Source: Candidatus Aquicultor sp. (lineage in GTDB: Bacteria; Actinomycetota; Aquicultoria; Aquicultorales; Aquicultoraceae). Taken from it: a DNA stretch of 64,000 nt. Below, in pieces: positions 8,980 through 20,110 of the stretch. Positions within the stretch are counted from its first letter, which is position 1. Every line of letters begins with the position of its first letter. The position numbers were made by a program, and so were the translations under genes. The notes below the pieces were generated by a model that was not told the origin of the DNA, ran no database searches, and worked only from the letters and a program-made list of their open reading frames with translations. Location: assembly GCA_036504445.1 (NCBI GenBank), contig DASXVE010000034.1, forward strand, positions 213,634-277,633. The letters run 5' to 3'.

Positions 8980-9807
8980 TTATCCATCAAAATAATCAGC
9001 TTTATCACTATCGTTATATGGCGGCTTGTCTATATCGCCACCGGTTTGCTGTTCTTCCTGGTTATCGTACGCATTATTAAGTATGGGTGCGTCAACAGAA
9101 CTACTATCGAGCATGGCCTTACCAACAACGCCATTGTCGATAAGGCTATATATGGTGTCTTTGGCAATAAACGTCATGTTTCGGCCAAAAACCTGTGCGA
9201 AATGCCGGATAACCGATTCACGCACCGATGCGACCGGAATCTCGCGCCCCAAAAGCTTCGACATCGACGTAACACCCGCGTCATACAGCCCACAGGGAAT
9301 AATCCCGTTGAAATATGAAAGATCGGTCGATACGTTAAGTGCAAACCCATGTTTGCTTACACCGCGGCCGATGCGGAGACCTATCGAGGCAAGCTTTTCG
9401 GGCCCGACCCAAACACCGGGGTGCCCGGGCATTCGCTCTGCGAGGATTCCAAAATCAAGAACGGCGCAGATGAGAGTTTCTTCGAGGGCGCGCAAGTAAA
9501 AGCGGATCATCGGGATGCCCGCGATTTCCAGGATCGGATAACCGACGAGCTGCCCCGGACCGTGGTACGTCACTTCGCCGCCCCGGTCGGTATGAAACAT
9601 GCTGATGCCGAAGCGAACCATGTCCTCTTCGCCTAACAGCAGATGAGAAGGGTTAAATCGTCTACCGGTCGTATATACATGAGGGTGCTCGAGCAGCAAC
9701 AGGGTATCCGGTATTTTTGATTCCTGTCTTAGCGCGACCAGGTTCTCCTGTACATCCAGCGCGTTCTTGTATTCTATTGTACCGAGTTCAGACACCCAAC
9801 ATTCCAT
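8980..9807 (-). CDS. lipB: Octanoyltransferase (lipoyl biosynthesis), with C-terminal tail
   Basis: LipB moves octanoate from acyl carrier protein to the lipoyl domain. The signature RGGEVTYHGPGQLVGYP, the Lys-containing segment EKLASIGLRI and the catalytic Cys in GIIPCGLYD are all present. The core ends near residue 220. The remaining 55 residues or so, with an acidic Asp/Asn/Gln-rich stretch (NQEEQQTGGDIDKPP), are an extension not seen in usual LipB proteins of about 215-230 residues. The ATG lies 15 bases after the E2 gene stop, with AAGGAAGC upstream. Confidence 0.95.
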   Translation of the reverse strand: MECWVSELGTIEYKNALDVQENLVALRQESKIPDTLLLLEHPHVYTTGRRFNPSHLLLGEEDMVRFGISMFHTDRGGEVTYHGPGQLVGYPILEIAGIPMIRFYLRALEETLICAVLDFGILAERMPGHPGVWVGPEKLASIGLRIGRGVSKHGFALNVSTDLSYFNGIIPCGLYDAGVTSMSKLLGREIPVASVRESVIRHFAQVFGRNMTFIAKDTIYSLIDNGVVGKAMLDSSSVDAPILNNAYDNQEEQQTGGDIDKPPYNDSDKADYFDG

Positions 9808-9822
9808 TGCTTCCTTAAAATG

Positions 9823-11112
9823 CTATAAACCCAGATCGGGGGAGAAATCCCATGTCTCGAGACTGTGTTTGATGCGATTCAAGAATTGGGCGGCGATCGC
9901 GCCGTCAATCAAACGGTGATCGTAGGTGAGCGGCATATATACCATGTCCCGTATGGCGATCGCATCATCGATTACTGTAGGCCGCCTCTGGATCATCTCC
10001 AGGCTCAAGATCGCAACATTGGGCTGATTGATGATCGGTGTTTGGATAAGCGAACCAAATGACCCTGGGTTGGTAATTGTAAATGTCGAACCGGTTACCT
10101 CATCGAGTTTGACCTTGCCGGACCTGGTTTTATCGGCAAGATCGTGTATCTGGTACGCGAGCCCTGTTAAGCTCATATCCTGGGCATTTTTGATGACGGG
10201 TACGATAAGGCCGTTTTCAACCGAGACCGCTATCCCCAGATTCACATAATCGTGAAGGCCCATATGCTGCTCGTCGATAATTCTTGCGTTAACGGTAGGG
10301 AAGGCGAAGAGGGCATCTATGGTTGCTCTTGCGACAAAGGGCAGGTAGGTAAGAGAGAAGCCCTCACGTTTCTTGAACTCTTCTTTTACCTTATTGCGCT
10401 GCTTGGCGACATTTGTCATGTCGACATCGACGATGGCGGTGACGTGGGCCGACGTCTGGTGGCTTCGCACCATATGCCCGGCGATTTCCCGCCGGAGGAT
10501 ATTCATTTGCACGATGCGCTCTCCAGGATATTCGGGCGCGGGCTGCGGGGCTGCAGCTGCCGGCTGCTCGGCCGGTGCCGGTGGCAGAGCTGGAGCGGCG
10601 CTCGGCCGCTCGGCCGCCATTGCTGCCGCCGTGGGAGCCGCTTTTTGTGCGGCGACGTAGTTCTGGACATCATGCCTGGTGATTCTACCGCGAAAGCCTG
10701 TGCCCTTGATCTTGGCAAGGTCGACATTGTTCTCACGAGCGAGTTTCCGCACGAGCGGAGAGACGAAAGTCTCTTCTCCGGCCGGTTTCTCAGGCGCTGC
10801 CGGCGCTTTCCCAGCCTCTGCCGGTGGTGCTGCCGTAGGCGGCACTTCTTGTGGCGCGGCACCGCCCGCAGCGGCAGTTTCGTCAACGATTGCAAGCTCG
10901 GTACCTACGGGCACCGTTTCACCTTCGTTTACTATAATTTTCTCAATCCTGCCGCTGACCGGTGACGGTATCTCGGTCTCTATCTTGGCGGTCTCGATCT
11001 CCACATAGTTCTCATCTTTATTAACGAAGTCACCCTCTTTTTTAAGCCATCTTACGACTGTGCCCTCGGTCACCGTCTCGCCGAGGCGGGGAAGGGTCAA
11101 CGGAACTGTCAT
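9823..11112 (-). CDS. 2-oxoacid dehydrogenase E2 (dihydrolipoamide acyltransferase)
   Basis: This is the E2 core of a pyruvate or branched-chain 2-oxoacid dehydrogenase complex. The 429 residues show one lipoyl domain (residues 1-78, lipoylated Lys in EIETAKIETE), an Ala/Pro-rich linker, a peripheral subunit-binding domain (SPLVRKLARENNVDL...GRITRHDV, about 118-155), a second Ala/Pro linker, and the catalytic acyltransferase domain with the active-site YDHRLIDGA near the C terminus. It is placed between E1 beta and lipB. Substrate preference cannot be decided from sequence; the two-subunit E1 suits either a Gram-positive PDH or BCKDH. Confidence 0.93.
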   Translation of the reverse strand: MTVPLTLPRLGETVTEGTVVRWLKKEGDFVNKDENYVEIETAKIETEIPSPVSGRIEKIIVNEGETVPVGTELAIVDETAAAGGAAPQEVPPTAAPPAEAGKAPAAPEKPAGEETFVSPLVRKLARENNVDLAKIKGTGFRGRITRHDVQNYVAAQKAAPTAAAMAAERPSAAPALPPAPAEQPAAAAPQPAPEYPGERIVQMNILRREIAGHMVRSHQTSAHVTAIVDVDMTNVAKQRNKVKEEFKKREGFSLTYLPFVARATIDALFAFPTVNARIIDEQHMGLHDYVNLGIAVSVENGLIVPVIKNAQDMSLTGLAYQIHDLADKTRSGKVKLDEVTGSTFTITNPGSFGSLIQTPIINQPNVAILSLEMIQRRPTVIDDAIAIRDMVYMPLTYDHRLIDGAIAAQFLNRIKHSLETWDFSPDLGL

Positions 11113-11141
11113 GTTTACACCCCCATGGGATTTTCCTTTTC

Positions 11142-12179
11142 TTAGTACGCTGAGAGTCTATCGATTGCCGCTAATACGTCGTCCGCCCGTGGGAGGAAGA
11201 AGTCTTCGAGCGGCGGGCTGTAAGGCACCGGCGTATCGGGTGATGAAACCCTCAGGATTGGGCCATCGAGGTATTCGAAACCCTCTTCGGCGATGATCGC
11301 CGATACTTCTGCGCCGATACCGAGCGTGCGTGTGTCTTCATACAGCATGATCGCCTTGCTGGTCTTCGCGACCGAGCCCAAGATCTGCTCTTTATCGAGC
11401 GGATATAGGGTTCTCAGATCAAGCACCTCAACCGATATACCTTGATCCTCGGCCTGCCCAGCCGCAGCCAGCGCGGTTTGCAGCATGGCGCCGTAGGTAA
11501 CGATCGTGACGTCGCCACCTTCACGCTGCACCTTGGCTTTGCCGATATGGCAGGTGTAATCGTGAGTCGGGATCTCTTGTTTAAGCCTCCGGTACAGGTA
11601 CTTATGTTCGAAGAAAACAACGGGGTTATTATCCCTGATCGCTGCTTTTAAAAGGCCTTTGGCATCCCACGGCGTACCCGGAACGATAACTTTTAAGCCC
11701 GGTACGTGCGAGAACCACCCCTCGGGGCTCTGGCTGTGAAACGGCCCGGCACGTAAACCGGCGCCCGATGGCGCCCGCATGACCATAGGCACGGCCGCGC
11801 GTGTGCGATAGTAATACTTGGCCGCCACGTTGACGATCTGGTCCCACGCGCATGAGATAAAATCGGCATACTGGTACTCGACGACAGGGCGCATCCCCAT
11901 AAGCGCAGCACCCACGGCCATGCCGGTAAATGCCTCCTCGGCAACCGGCATGTCGATAATCCGGTCGGGCCCGAAGTGATCGATAAATCCCTCGGTTACT
12001 TTGAATGCGCCGCCGTACACGCCGATGTCTTCGCCCATCATAAAGACGTCGGGGTCGCGTTCCATCTCCTCCCAGAGCGCCTGGGATATCGCTTCAATAA
12101 ACAGCGTTTCCTTTTTTAGAGGTTCGAGACTCGTGCCTTCTTGCCGGCCGGCCGGGTTTTGATTAATCGGCGTAGACAC
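11142..12179 (-). CDS. 2-oxoacid dehydrogenase E1 component, beta subunit
   Basis: The beta subunit of the thiamine-dependent E1 decarboxylase pairs with the gene directly upstream. It has the typical GEDIGVYGGAFKVTEGF near the N terminus, the FADFI-type YADFISCAWDQIVN, the MRAPSGAG...FHSQSPEGWFSHVPGLKVIVPGTPWDAKGLL run and the C-terminal transketolase-type YEDTRTLGIGAEVSAII. The GTG at 12179 is chosen because AAGGAGG lies nine bases upstream and the resulting 345 residues fit the family; the first bases overlap the end of the alpha gene by 17 bases, suggesting translational coupling. Confidence 0.94.
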   Translation of the reverse strand: MSTPINQNPAGRQEGTSLEPLKKETLFIEAISQALWEEMERDPDVFMMGEDIGVYGGAFKVTEGFIDHFGPDRIIDMPVAEEAFTGMAVGAALMGMRPVVEYQYADFISCAWDQIVNVAAKYYYRTRAAVPMVMRAPSGAGLRAGPFHSQSPEGWFSHVPGLKVIVPGTPWDAKGLLKAAIRDNNPVVFFEHKYLYRRLKQEIPTHDYTCHIGKAKVQREGGDVTIVTYGAMLQTALAAAGQAEDQGISVEVLDLRTLYPLDKEQILGSVAKTSKAIMLYEDTRTLGIGAEVSAIIAEEGFEYLDGPILRVSSPDTPVPYSPPLEDFFLPRADDVLAAIDRLSAY

Positions 12180-13140
12180 CTTGGACCGCCTCCTTTCCTT
12201 CGGGCAGCGGACTGGTTTGTGCGTAGTTAACCGCATCATCGACCTCTGATTTTATGCGATCGAGCACCTCATTCTTGTTGTTATCATTAAGGATGTTGTG
12301 CTCGGTGAGGTATTTTTCCAAGCGTACGATCGGGTCGCGCTGCGTCCACAAATCAATGACGTCTTTAGCGATGTATTTCGCGGGGTCGTGCCCGGCGTGG
12401 CCCCGCAATCGCAGAGTTTTCGCTTCGATAAGCGTCGGACCGCCATTATCGCGGGCTCGCTCTACGGCCTTTTTCACCTCGCTGTAGCATTCGATTGCGT
12501 CGTTTCCATCGACGATGACTCCCGGCACGACGTATCCCACCGCCCGGTCGGCTACGTTGGCTACCTTCATTTCCTTATACACCGGGGTCGAGTAGGCGTA
12601 TCCGTTGTTGATGACGATAAATACGACCGGCAGATTGAAGACGGAAGCGACGTTGAGCGCTTCGTGCCAGTCGCCGACCGACGATGCACCCTCACCGCAG
12701 TACGCCATGGCTACGCGCGGTTCGTTTTTGAGTTTGAAGGCGAGCGCCGCACCTGCCGCTACCGGATAAAAGTCGGGGAGCATAGAAACAGTTGCAAAGG
12801 TGCCGCGCGCTAGATCACCCTGGTAGTTATCTTCGCCGCGCCCGCGCGTGAGGCTCGTTTCCCGGGCGAAATGCTGCGAGAAAACCTCGCGCGCCGTGAT
12901 ACCGCGCGGCAGTTGCGCCATCATATCGCGGTGCGTCGGGGCAAGCACATCACCCGGTTCGAGCGCATAACTTGCGCCCGCTTCTATTGCTTCCTGGCCT
13001 TTACCAAGATAAATTGCGCCGGGCAGCTGACCGCTCCGGTAGAGTAGCTCGATACGGTCTTCAATTGCCCGGCCGAGCTGCATAAAGTAATAGAGGTCTA
13101 TCAGCTCTTTGGCGCCCAACTCTAGTGGTTTAGCCTGCAT
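12163..13140 (-). CDS. 2-oxoacid dehydrogenase E1 component, alpha subunit
   Basis: The alpha subunit carries the thiamine diphosphate site: CGEGASSVGDWHEALNVAS...VINNGYAYS is the GDG-(X)n-NN motif, here GEG...NN. Other family landmarks are GAIYLGKGQEAIEAG and the regulatory-loop-like RLRGHAGHDPAKY. The ATG at 13140 follows an ideal CAGGAGGTAAAT and gives 325 residues, which fits the family; the open frame runs further upstream but the added residues look non-homologous. It lies 122 bases after lpdA in the same direction. Confidence 0.94.
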   Translation of the reverse strand: MQAKPLELGAKELIDLYYFMQLGRAIEDRIELLYRSGQLPGAIYLGKGQEAIEAGASYALEPGDVLAPTHRDMMAQLPRGITAREVFSQHFARETSLTRGRGEDNYQGDLARGTFATVSMLPDFYPVAAGAALAFKLKNEPRVAMAYCGEGASSVGDWHEALNVASVFNLPVVFIVINNGYAYSTPVYKEMKVANVADRAVGYVVPGVIVDGNDAIECYSEVKKAVERARDNGGPTLIEAKTLRLRGHAGHDPAKYIAKDVIDLWTQRDPIVRLEKYLTEHNILNDNNKNEVLDRIKSEVDDAVNYAQTSPLPEGKEAVQGVYAD

Positions 13141-13262
13141 ATATTTACCTCCTGGGTAAGTGTCGGTTTGCGTTGGCGCGCCTGGCTCTACACCTGCATA
13201 TCGCAAGTCCCAGACGAACCGCGCGACCCTATATAATCTACCGGATACTCTGCTGTATCTGC

Positions 13263-14657
13263 TCATAGTGAATGTAAAGGTTTTCCCGCAAGTTTCATGG
13301 CCGTTTCGCCAATCGCCTCGGCAAACGTCGGGTGAGGGTGGAGGAATTGGGCTACATCGGCGGCCGTAGCCTCCCAATTGGTTATGAGCATCGCCTCGGC
13401 GATAAGGTTGACAACACCTGGCCCAACCAGGTGAATGCCGATAATCGTTCCGTCTTTTTGCGCCACCATCTTTGCAAAGCCGATGTCCTCTTTGTCGATT
13501 GCCGAGCGCGATACGATTTGGAAGGGCAACCCCACCGTTTCGACATCAAAGCCGGCTTCCTTTGCTTCTTCCTCGTCGTATCCAACTTTTGCGAGCTCGG
13601 GATAGCCGTATGAGTAGATCGGAATCTGTTTAAGATTCAGCGGAGGCGGATTTATGCCTGCAATCGTTTCAACTGCATGAATACCTTCTTGAAACGCGAA
13701 GTTGGCGTACTGCGGGTTGAACGTCACGTCGCCGACCGCGTAAATGCCGTCGATATTTGTTTTCATGCTGGCATCGGTGGTGATAAAGCCGGCCTTTGTT
13801 TGGATACCGAGACCTTCGATGTCGATGCCGTCGGTATTTGCCGTGCGTCCGACGGTCTGCAGAACCTTTTGTACGGTAATTTGTTGCGGCTCACCGTCTT
13901 TTTTTATCTGAAGAGTAGCGATACCGTCATTGAACTGTGCGTGCTGGAGCGCCGCGTTCGTAAATACCTTGATGCCGCGCTTGGAAAACGCCCGCTCCAA
14001 ATATTTTGAAACGTCTTTGTCATCGCGCGGGGCGAGACGCGGGGCTCGCTCGATAATTGAGACTTCAGCACCGAATGAACGAAACATTGACGCGAATTCT
14101 GTGCCGTATGCGCCGCCACCCACTATGGCAACCGATGATGGCACACTTGCTATTTCGAGGGCTTGCGACGTGTTGAGGACGAAACCTTCGCCGTCAGCGA
14201 GGGCCGGTATTTCGCGCGGTATCGATCCGGTTGCGATAATAATATGCTCGGCGGCAATGGTGCGCGTACTCGTACCGCTGGCAACGCTTACGCGCCCCGG
14301 TTCTTTGAGGCTTGCCTTGCCCACGGCAACCTGGACATTTCTTTGTTTGAATAAAACGTTAAGCCCCATGAACAGGCGGTTTATCGAAGCATATTTTGCT
14401 TTTTGCACCTCTTGCCAATCGTATGAAACATCCGTGACCGAAATGCCGAACTTACGCGAGCGGTTAATCGTATCGAGAACCCGGGCGCTCTCGAGTAAGC
14501 TCGTTGTCGGAATACAGCCGCGATGCAGGCAGGTGCCCCCAAGCTTATCTCTTTCCAGAACTACTACGCGCAGACCGAGTTCGGCGGCACGTAAAGCGGA
14601 CGCATAGCCCCCCGGGCCACCGCCGATTATGGCTATGTCGTAACGCTCTTCAATCAC
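13263..14657 (-). CDS. lpdA: Dihydrolipoamide dehydrogenase (E3), unusual active-site flank
   Basis: This FAD-dependent disulfide oxidoreductase regenerates oxidised lipoamide and reduces NAD. The 464-residue protein has the FAD motif IIGGGPGGYASALRAAELG, the redox disulfide GGTCLHRGCIP, a second dinucleotide fold (VAIVGGGAYGTEFASMF), the ATG and GDV FAD contacts, and the C-terminal His-Glu pair in HPHPTFAEAIGE. The Lys that normally follows CIP(S/T) is Thr here (CIPTTSLLES). The start is a GTG preceded by AGGGGG. It is the first gene of the operon with E1, E2, lipB and lipA. Confidence 0.94.
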   Translation of the reverse strand: MIEERYDIAIIGGGPGGYASALRAAELGLRVVVLERDKLGGTCLHRGCIPTTSLLESARVLDTINRSRKFGISVTDVSYDWQEVQKAKYASINRLFMGLNVLFKQRNVQVAVGKASLKEPGRVSVASGTSTRTIAAEHIIIATGSIPREIPALADGEGFVLNTSQALEIASVPSSVAIVGGGAYGTEFASMFRSFGAEVSIIERAPRLAPRDDKDVSKYLERAFSKRGIKVFTNAALQHAQFNDGIATLQIKKDGEPQQITVQKVLQTVGRTANTDGIDIEGLGIQTKAGFITTDASMKTNIDGIYAVGDVTFNPQYANFAFQEGIHAVETIAGINPPPLNLKQIPIYSYGYPELAKVGYDEEEAKEAGFDVETVGLPFQIVSRSAIDKEDIGFAKMVAQKDGTIIGIHLVGPGVVNLIAEAMLITNWEATAADVAQFLHPHPTFAEAIGETAMKLAGKPLHSL

Positions 14658-15036
14658 CGCAAAATACCCCCTGAATTCAATTGATGGCGGTTAAATCAAA
14701 CGCACATCTCAGTGTCAGTAGCAAGGCGCCGTCCAGGTGCCCGTTTTCTCGGCGCCACAGCAAGCGGCTGTTCAATCTCGTATTACTACAAGTTTTCCAA
14801 TTCGGCGGGATATCTAACATGGTGGTGGTGATTTTAGATCGCTGATTCGCAGGTTTCAGTTGGTGACATATGTTCTCGCATCCTATAGAATATACATGAA
14901 ATCGCAAAGCCTACCCTCTAATCTGCTCAAGTATGAGGTAAAGGCGTTTGCTTTGGTCTTTGACCTATTCATAGCGGTAAAGAATGCACGGTTAACGCAA
15001 TTAAGCCGTCGGGCCGGGCTCGTCAGCGGGGGATAT
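14658..15036. other. Divergent intergenic region between lpdA and radC
   Basis: The 379 bases contain no recognised gene. On the plus strand, TTGGTG and TATAGA 18 bases apart (about 14861-14890) could be a promoter for radC, with a leader of about 140 bases. The lpdA operon promoter should lie at the left side on the minus strand, but I cannot point to clear boxes. An open reading frame runs through the right half into radC; its residues look unlike RadC and I treat them as untranslated. Confidence 0.35.
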
Positions 15037-16826
<1,790 letters not shown>

Positions 16827-16837
16827 GAAAGGACCCC

Positions 16838-17686
16838 ATGCCTGAATCTTTCGGTAGGCGTATTTACCTGGTCTTATTCGGGCTTATTTTTATAAGTATG
16901 ATCATACTCACGGTCCATTTCCGTGAAGGGGAAGACGGACCGATCCACAGAGCCCAGCGGGCCGTCTTGGCGGCGACATCGCCGCTGCAAGCGGTCGTTG
17001 CTACGACTCTCTCGCCGGTACGCGACGGCTGGGACTACCTCATACATTTCGGTGAACTCACGCGCGAAAACCGTCGCCTTAGCGCAGAGGTTGCACTATT
17101 AAAGGGCAAGGTTTTTGAGCTGGAAAGCTTAAAGCAAGAAAACGCGCGCCTGCGAACGCTCGCCGGTTTTGAAAAAGAGCACAAAATCAAATCGATAGCA
17201 GCCCATGTTGTTGGAATGCCTACCAGCAACTGGTGGTCGTCGGTTATCGTCGATCGCGGCAGCAGTGACGGCGTACGGCGCAACATGCCGGTTTTGGCGG
17301 GCGGCGGGCTCGTAGGACAGGTGAGCGATGCTGCCTCCAGCGTCTCGAAAATCATCCTCTTAAACGATGTGCAGAGCGGTGTCTCGGTGCAGGACCAGCG
17401 AACCGGCGAAATCGGCGTTATTAAGGGTCAGCTCAAAGACAAGACGCTATCAATACAGTATATATCCAGGGATTCATTGATACATAAAGGCGATGCCATA
17501 ATAACATCCGGGCTTGGCGGGGTATTCCCGAAGGGCATCTATGTTGGCAGGGTTTCCGCCGTTCAGGAGTCGACCTACAGTTTGTATAAAGTCGTTAATG
17601 TAGAATCGCCGGTCGATTTTACCAATATGGACGAAGTCTTGATTATCGATAAAGCCGCTAATTTCTTCTTTAAGGAGGGCAAATGA
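16838..17686 (+). CDS. mreC: Rod shape-determining protein MreC
   Basis: MreC is a bitopic membrane protein that links MreB to the periplasmic elongation machinery. The 282 residues have one N-terminal membrane helix (LVLFGLIFISMIILTV), a coiled coil (LTRENRRLSAEVALLKGKV...QENARLRTLAGF, about residues 75-115) and the beta-domain core with WWSSVIVDRGSSDGVRRNMPV and SGLGGVFPKGIYVG. The ATG at 16838 lies 11 bases after mreB behind GGAAAGGA. It overlaps mreD by four bases. Confidence 0.95.
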   Translation: MPESFGRRIYLVLFGLIFISMIILTVHFREGEDGPIHRAQRAVLAATSPLQAVVATTLSPVRDGWDYLIHFGELTRENRRLSAEVALLKGKVFELESLKQENARLRTLAGFEKEHKIKSIAAHVVGMPTSNWWSSVIVDRGSSDGVRRNMPVLAGGGLVGQVSDAASSVSKIILLNDVQSGVSVQDQRTGEIGVIKGQLKDKTLSIQYISRDSLIHKGDAIITSGLGGVFPKGIYVGRVSAVQESTYSLYKVVNVESPVDFTNMDEVLIIDKAANFFFKEGK

Positions 17687-18213
17687 TGTGGCCTCTCGCG
17701 CAGATGTGTCTCGTCGTTATTGGCGCGTTTTTTGTCCAATCAGCGATTGTTCCGCATATCTCCGTGATGGGCGCCAAGCCTGATATTATTCTCATTGTCG
17801 CCTCGCTCTACGGGTTTACCTATGGGCCTGCGTCCGGATCGCTTACGGGCTTTATCGGGGGCCTCCTAGGGGATCTCTTAGCCGGTCCGCATGTCGGTAT
17901 CGGGCTCTTGAGTAAAACCATTGTGGGTTTTTTTGCAGGGCTGGTCCGGCGTGCGGTCTTCCTTGAGAATATGATGCTTCCGATGCTTGCGATCTTTGTC
18001 GCGACCTGGCTCAACGAATTTATTTATGTAGGCTTTTTATTCTTACTCGGCGAAACCGTTCCGATTAAAATCGTCTCTTTGCAGGTAATTTTACCGTCCG
18101 CCATTTATAATGCGCTGCTCGCACCGTTTGTATATGTCTTGGTTCATCGCTTTATGGTCATACGCGAAGAAGCTTCGTCGGTGCGAATCGCCAACAAATA
18201 TGATTCAGTATGA
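17683..18213 (+). CDS. mreD: Rod shape-determining protein MreD
   Basis: MreD is an integral membrane partner of MreC. The 176 residues contain five or so hydrophobic helices and the family pattern PDIILIVASLYGFTYGPASGSLTGFIGGLLGDLLAGPHVGIG near the N terminus. The start overlaps the mreC stop (ATGATG) and the stop overlaps the next start, so translation is probably coupled. Confidence 0.92.
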   Translation: MMWPLAQMCLVVIGAFFVQSAIVPHISVMGAKPDIILIVASLYGFTYGPASGSLTGFIGGLLGDLLAGPHVGIGLLSKTIVGFFAGLVRRAVFLENMMLPMLAIFVATWLNEFIYVGFLFLLGETVPIKIVSLQVILPSAIYNALLAPFVYVLVHRFMVIREEASSVRIANKYDSV

Positions 18214-20108
18214 AACTAATCGATGCGACGTTTGATAAAAATGTAAAACCCGATGATGCCAGGCCGCGGCTTATGGTGCTGATGTTTGTCGCCTTCACGA
18301 TTTTCGCCGTTCTTATCAGCCGGCTTTGGATATTGCAAGTCATGGGCGGCCAGAAGTATATGGCGCTTGCCGAAGGCAACTATATACGCGACCTCCCGAT
18401 TGAGGCGCCTCGTGGGCTTATTTTCGATCGCAGCGGTAAGGTGCTGGTTAATAATCGGCCGAGCATCGGTATAACGCTGTCGCCGCCGGTCGCAGAAAAG
18501 AACCCGCGAATTATTAACAGGCTCGCCGGTATCTTGCATATTTCGAGCAGCGATATCCGAGAGAAGCTTGCGGAGAAGAAAGCCGATCCGCTCAAACCCC
18601 GCGTAATCGCTCGCGATATAGATGATAAAACACTCGCCTATATCGAAGAGCATAAAATGGGTTTGCCGGGCGTCGATGTTGTTACGGAATCGATCAGAAG
18701 TTATCCTTTCGGCTCGCTTGGTGCGCACGTATTTGGCTACCTCGGTGAGATTTCGCAGGAAGAGATGCAGTCTAAGAAAAACAATGGCAGCTATGCGCTC
18801 GGTGATATTATCGGCAAAAGCGGTGCTGAGAGCGTCTACGAAGGGCTTCTGCGCGGTCAGAAGGGGAGCGAGCAGATCGAAGTTAATGCGTCGGGACGGC
18901 CTCTAAGTATCATTAAGAAACAAGAACCGTTGCCGGGAAGCAATCTCATGTTAAGTCTCGACCTTAGCTTGCAGCAAGTTACCGAACAGGCGCTTAAAGA
19001 CGCAATGCAACAGGCGCGTAATACAGGAACCGGCGCTAAGGCAAATGGTGGGGCGGCAATAGTGCTCGACCCGCGAAACGGCGATGTTCTCGCCATGGCG
19101 AGTTTGCCGACCTATGATCCGGCACTTTTCATAGGTGGCATATCCAAAAAGAACTGGCAGCAGCTGATCGATAAGAAGACTAACTTTCCGCTTAACAACC
19201 GGGCGATTATGGCATACGCACCCGGATCGACGTTTAAGCCGGTTACCCTCATCGGTGCGCTCGCCGATGGCATTATTAAGACTAACGACACGTTCGATTG
19301 CGGCGGCAAATGGCTAGGATTGGGCAAGAAGTGGGCGCGGTGGTGCTGGGATCACGCCGGGCACGGCACGGTCGGTCTCACCAGAGGAATGGCTGAATCG
19401 TGTGACGTGGTGTTTTATTCAATCGGCTACAAGTTTTATAAAACGGGCGGCGAGCGTTTGCAGTATTGGGCACGCGTGTTTGGCATCGGCTCTCTTACCG
19501 GTATTGACCTGCCCATGGAGGCGAAGGGGCGTGTCCCGGACAAGCAGTGGAAAGAAAAGATCAACGATGGAAACCCCGAGTACCAACGGTGGTATCCCGG
19601 TGATACGGTCAACATCGCGATCGGTCAGGGAGACATTTTAGCGACGCCGCTTCAGATGGCCTCGCTCTATGCGGCGATAGCAAACGGCGGTATTCTGTAC
19701 CGGCCGCATGTGGGCAAAGCAATGATTTCATGGGACGGTAATGTTAAGCGGGAGTTCAAGCTAAAACCGGAAGATAAGCGTAAACTCGATATTTCAAAAG
19801 ATATTATTCGATTCAACCAGGATGCGCTTGAGAAAACAGTAACACAAGGTACCGCAGCCGCTGCGTTTTCCGGCTTTTCGACGCGCGTTGCCGGTAAAAC
19901 AGGAACGGCGCAGGTGCGGGGTAAAGGCGATTACGCGTGGTTTGCCGGTTATGCTCCGGTTGAGGAGCCCCGCTACGTAGTGGTAGTTATGGTCGAGCAG
20001 GGCGGTCATGGCGGCACCATTGCGGCGCCGGCCGCGCGTAAGATTCTTGCCGCCGCTATGGGAATCCCAGACCGCGGCGCCGGTTATGTCAACGATCTTT
20101 CGAGGTAG
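18210..20108 (+). CDS. mrdA: Penicillin-binding protein 2 (elongation transpeptidase)
   Basis: This class B penicillin-binding protein cross-links peptidoglycan during elongation, together with RodA. The 632 residues show an N-terminal membrane helix (LMVLMFVAFTIFAVLISRLWIL), the pedestal domain beginning RDLPIEAPRGLIFDRSGKVL, and a transpeptidase domain with the active-site motif APGSTFKP, the SxN equivalent ESCDVVFY (SCD instead of SxN) and KTGTAQV. It overlaps mreD by four bases and is followed two bases later by rodA. Confidence 0.95.
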   Translation: MKLIDATFDKNVKPDDARPRLMVLMFVAFTIFAVLISRLWILQVMGGQKYMALAEGNYIRDLPIEAPRGLIFDRSGKVLVNNRPSIGITLSPPVAEKNPRIINRLAGILHISSSDIREKLAEKKADPLKPRVIARDIDDKTLAYIEEHKMGLPGVDVVTESIRSYPFGSLGAHVFGYLGEISQEEMQSKKNNGSYALGDIIGKSGAESVYEGLLRGQKGSEQIEVNASGRPLSIIKKQEPLPGSNLMLSLDLSLQQVTEQALKDAMQQARNTGTGAKANGGAAIVLDPRNGDVLAMASLPTYDPALFIGGISKKNWQQLIDKKTNFPLNNRAIMAYAPGSTFKPVTLIGALADGIIKTNDTFDCGGKWLGLGKKWARWCWDHAGHGTVGLTRGMAESCDVVFYSIGYKFYKTGGERLQYWARVFGIGSLTGIDLPMEAKGRVPDKQWKEKINDGNPEYQRWYPGDTVNIAIGQGDILATPLQMASLYAAIANGGILYRPHVGKAMISWDGNVKREFKLKPEDKRKLDISKDIIRFNQDALEKTVTQGTAAAAFSGFSTRVAGKTGTAQVRGKGDYAWFAGYAPVEEPRYVVVVMVEQGGHGGTIAAPAARKILAAAMGIPDRGAGYVNDLSR

Positions 20109-20110
20109 TT

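Noticed and set aside
8362..9318. 318-codon open frame on the plus strand
   Set aside because: It runs antisense across lipA and lipB, both of which have full family motifs; the product is Cys/His-rich and without any domain.
14860..15036. N-terminal extension of RadC
   Set aside because: The frame is open but has no ribosome binding site at its start and the residues do not resemble RadC; the site at 15024-15033 supports ATG 15037.
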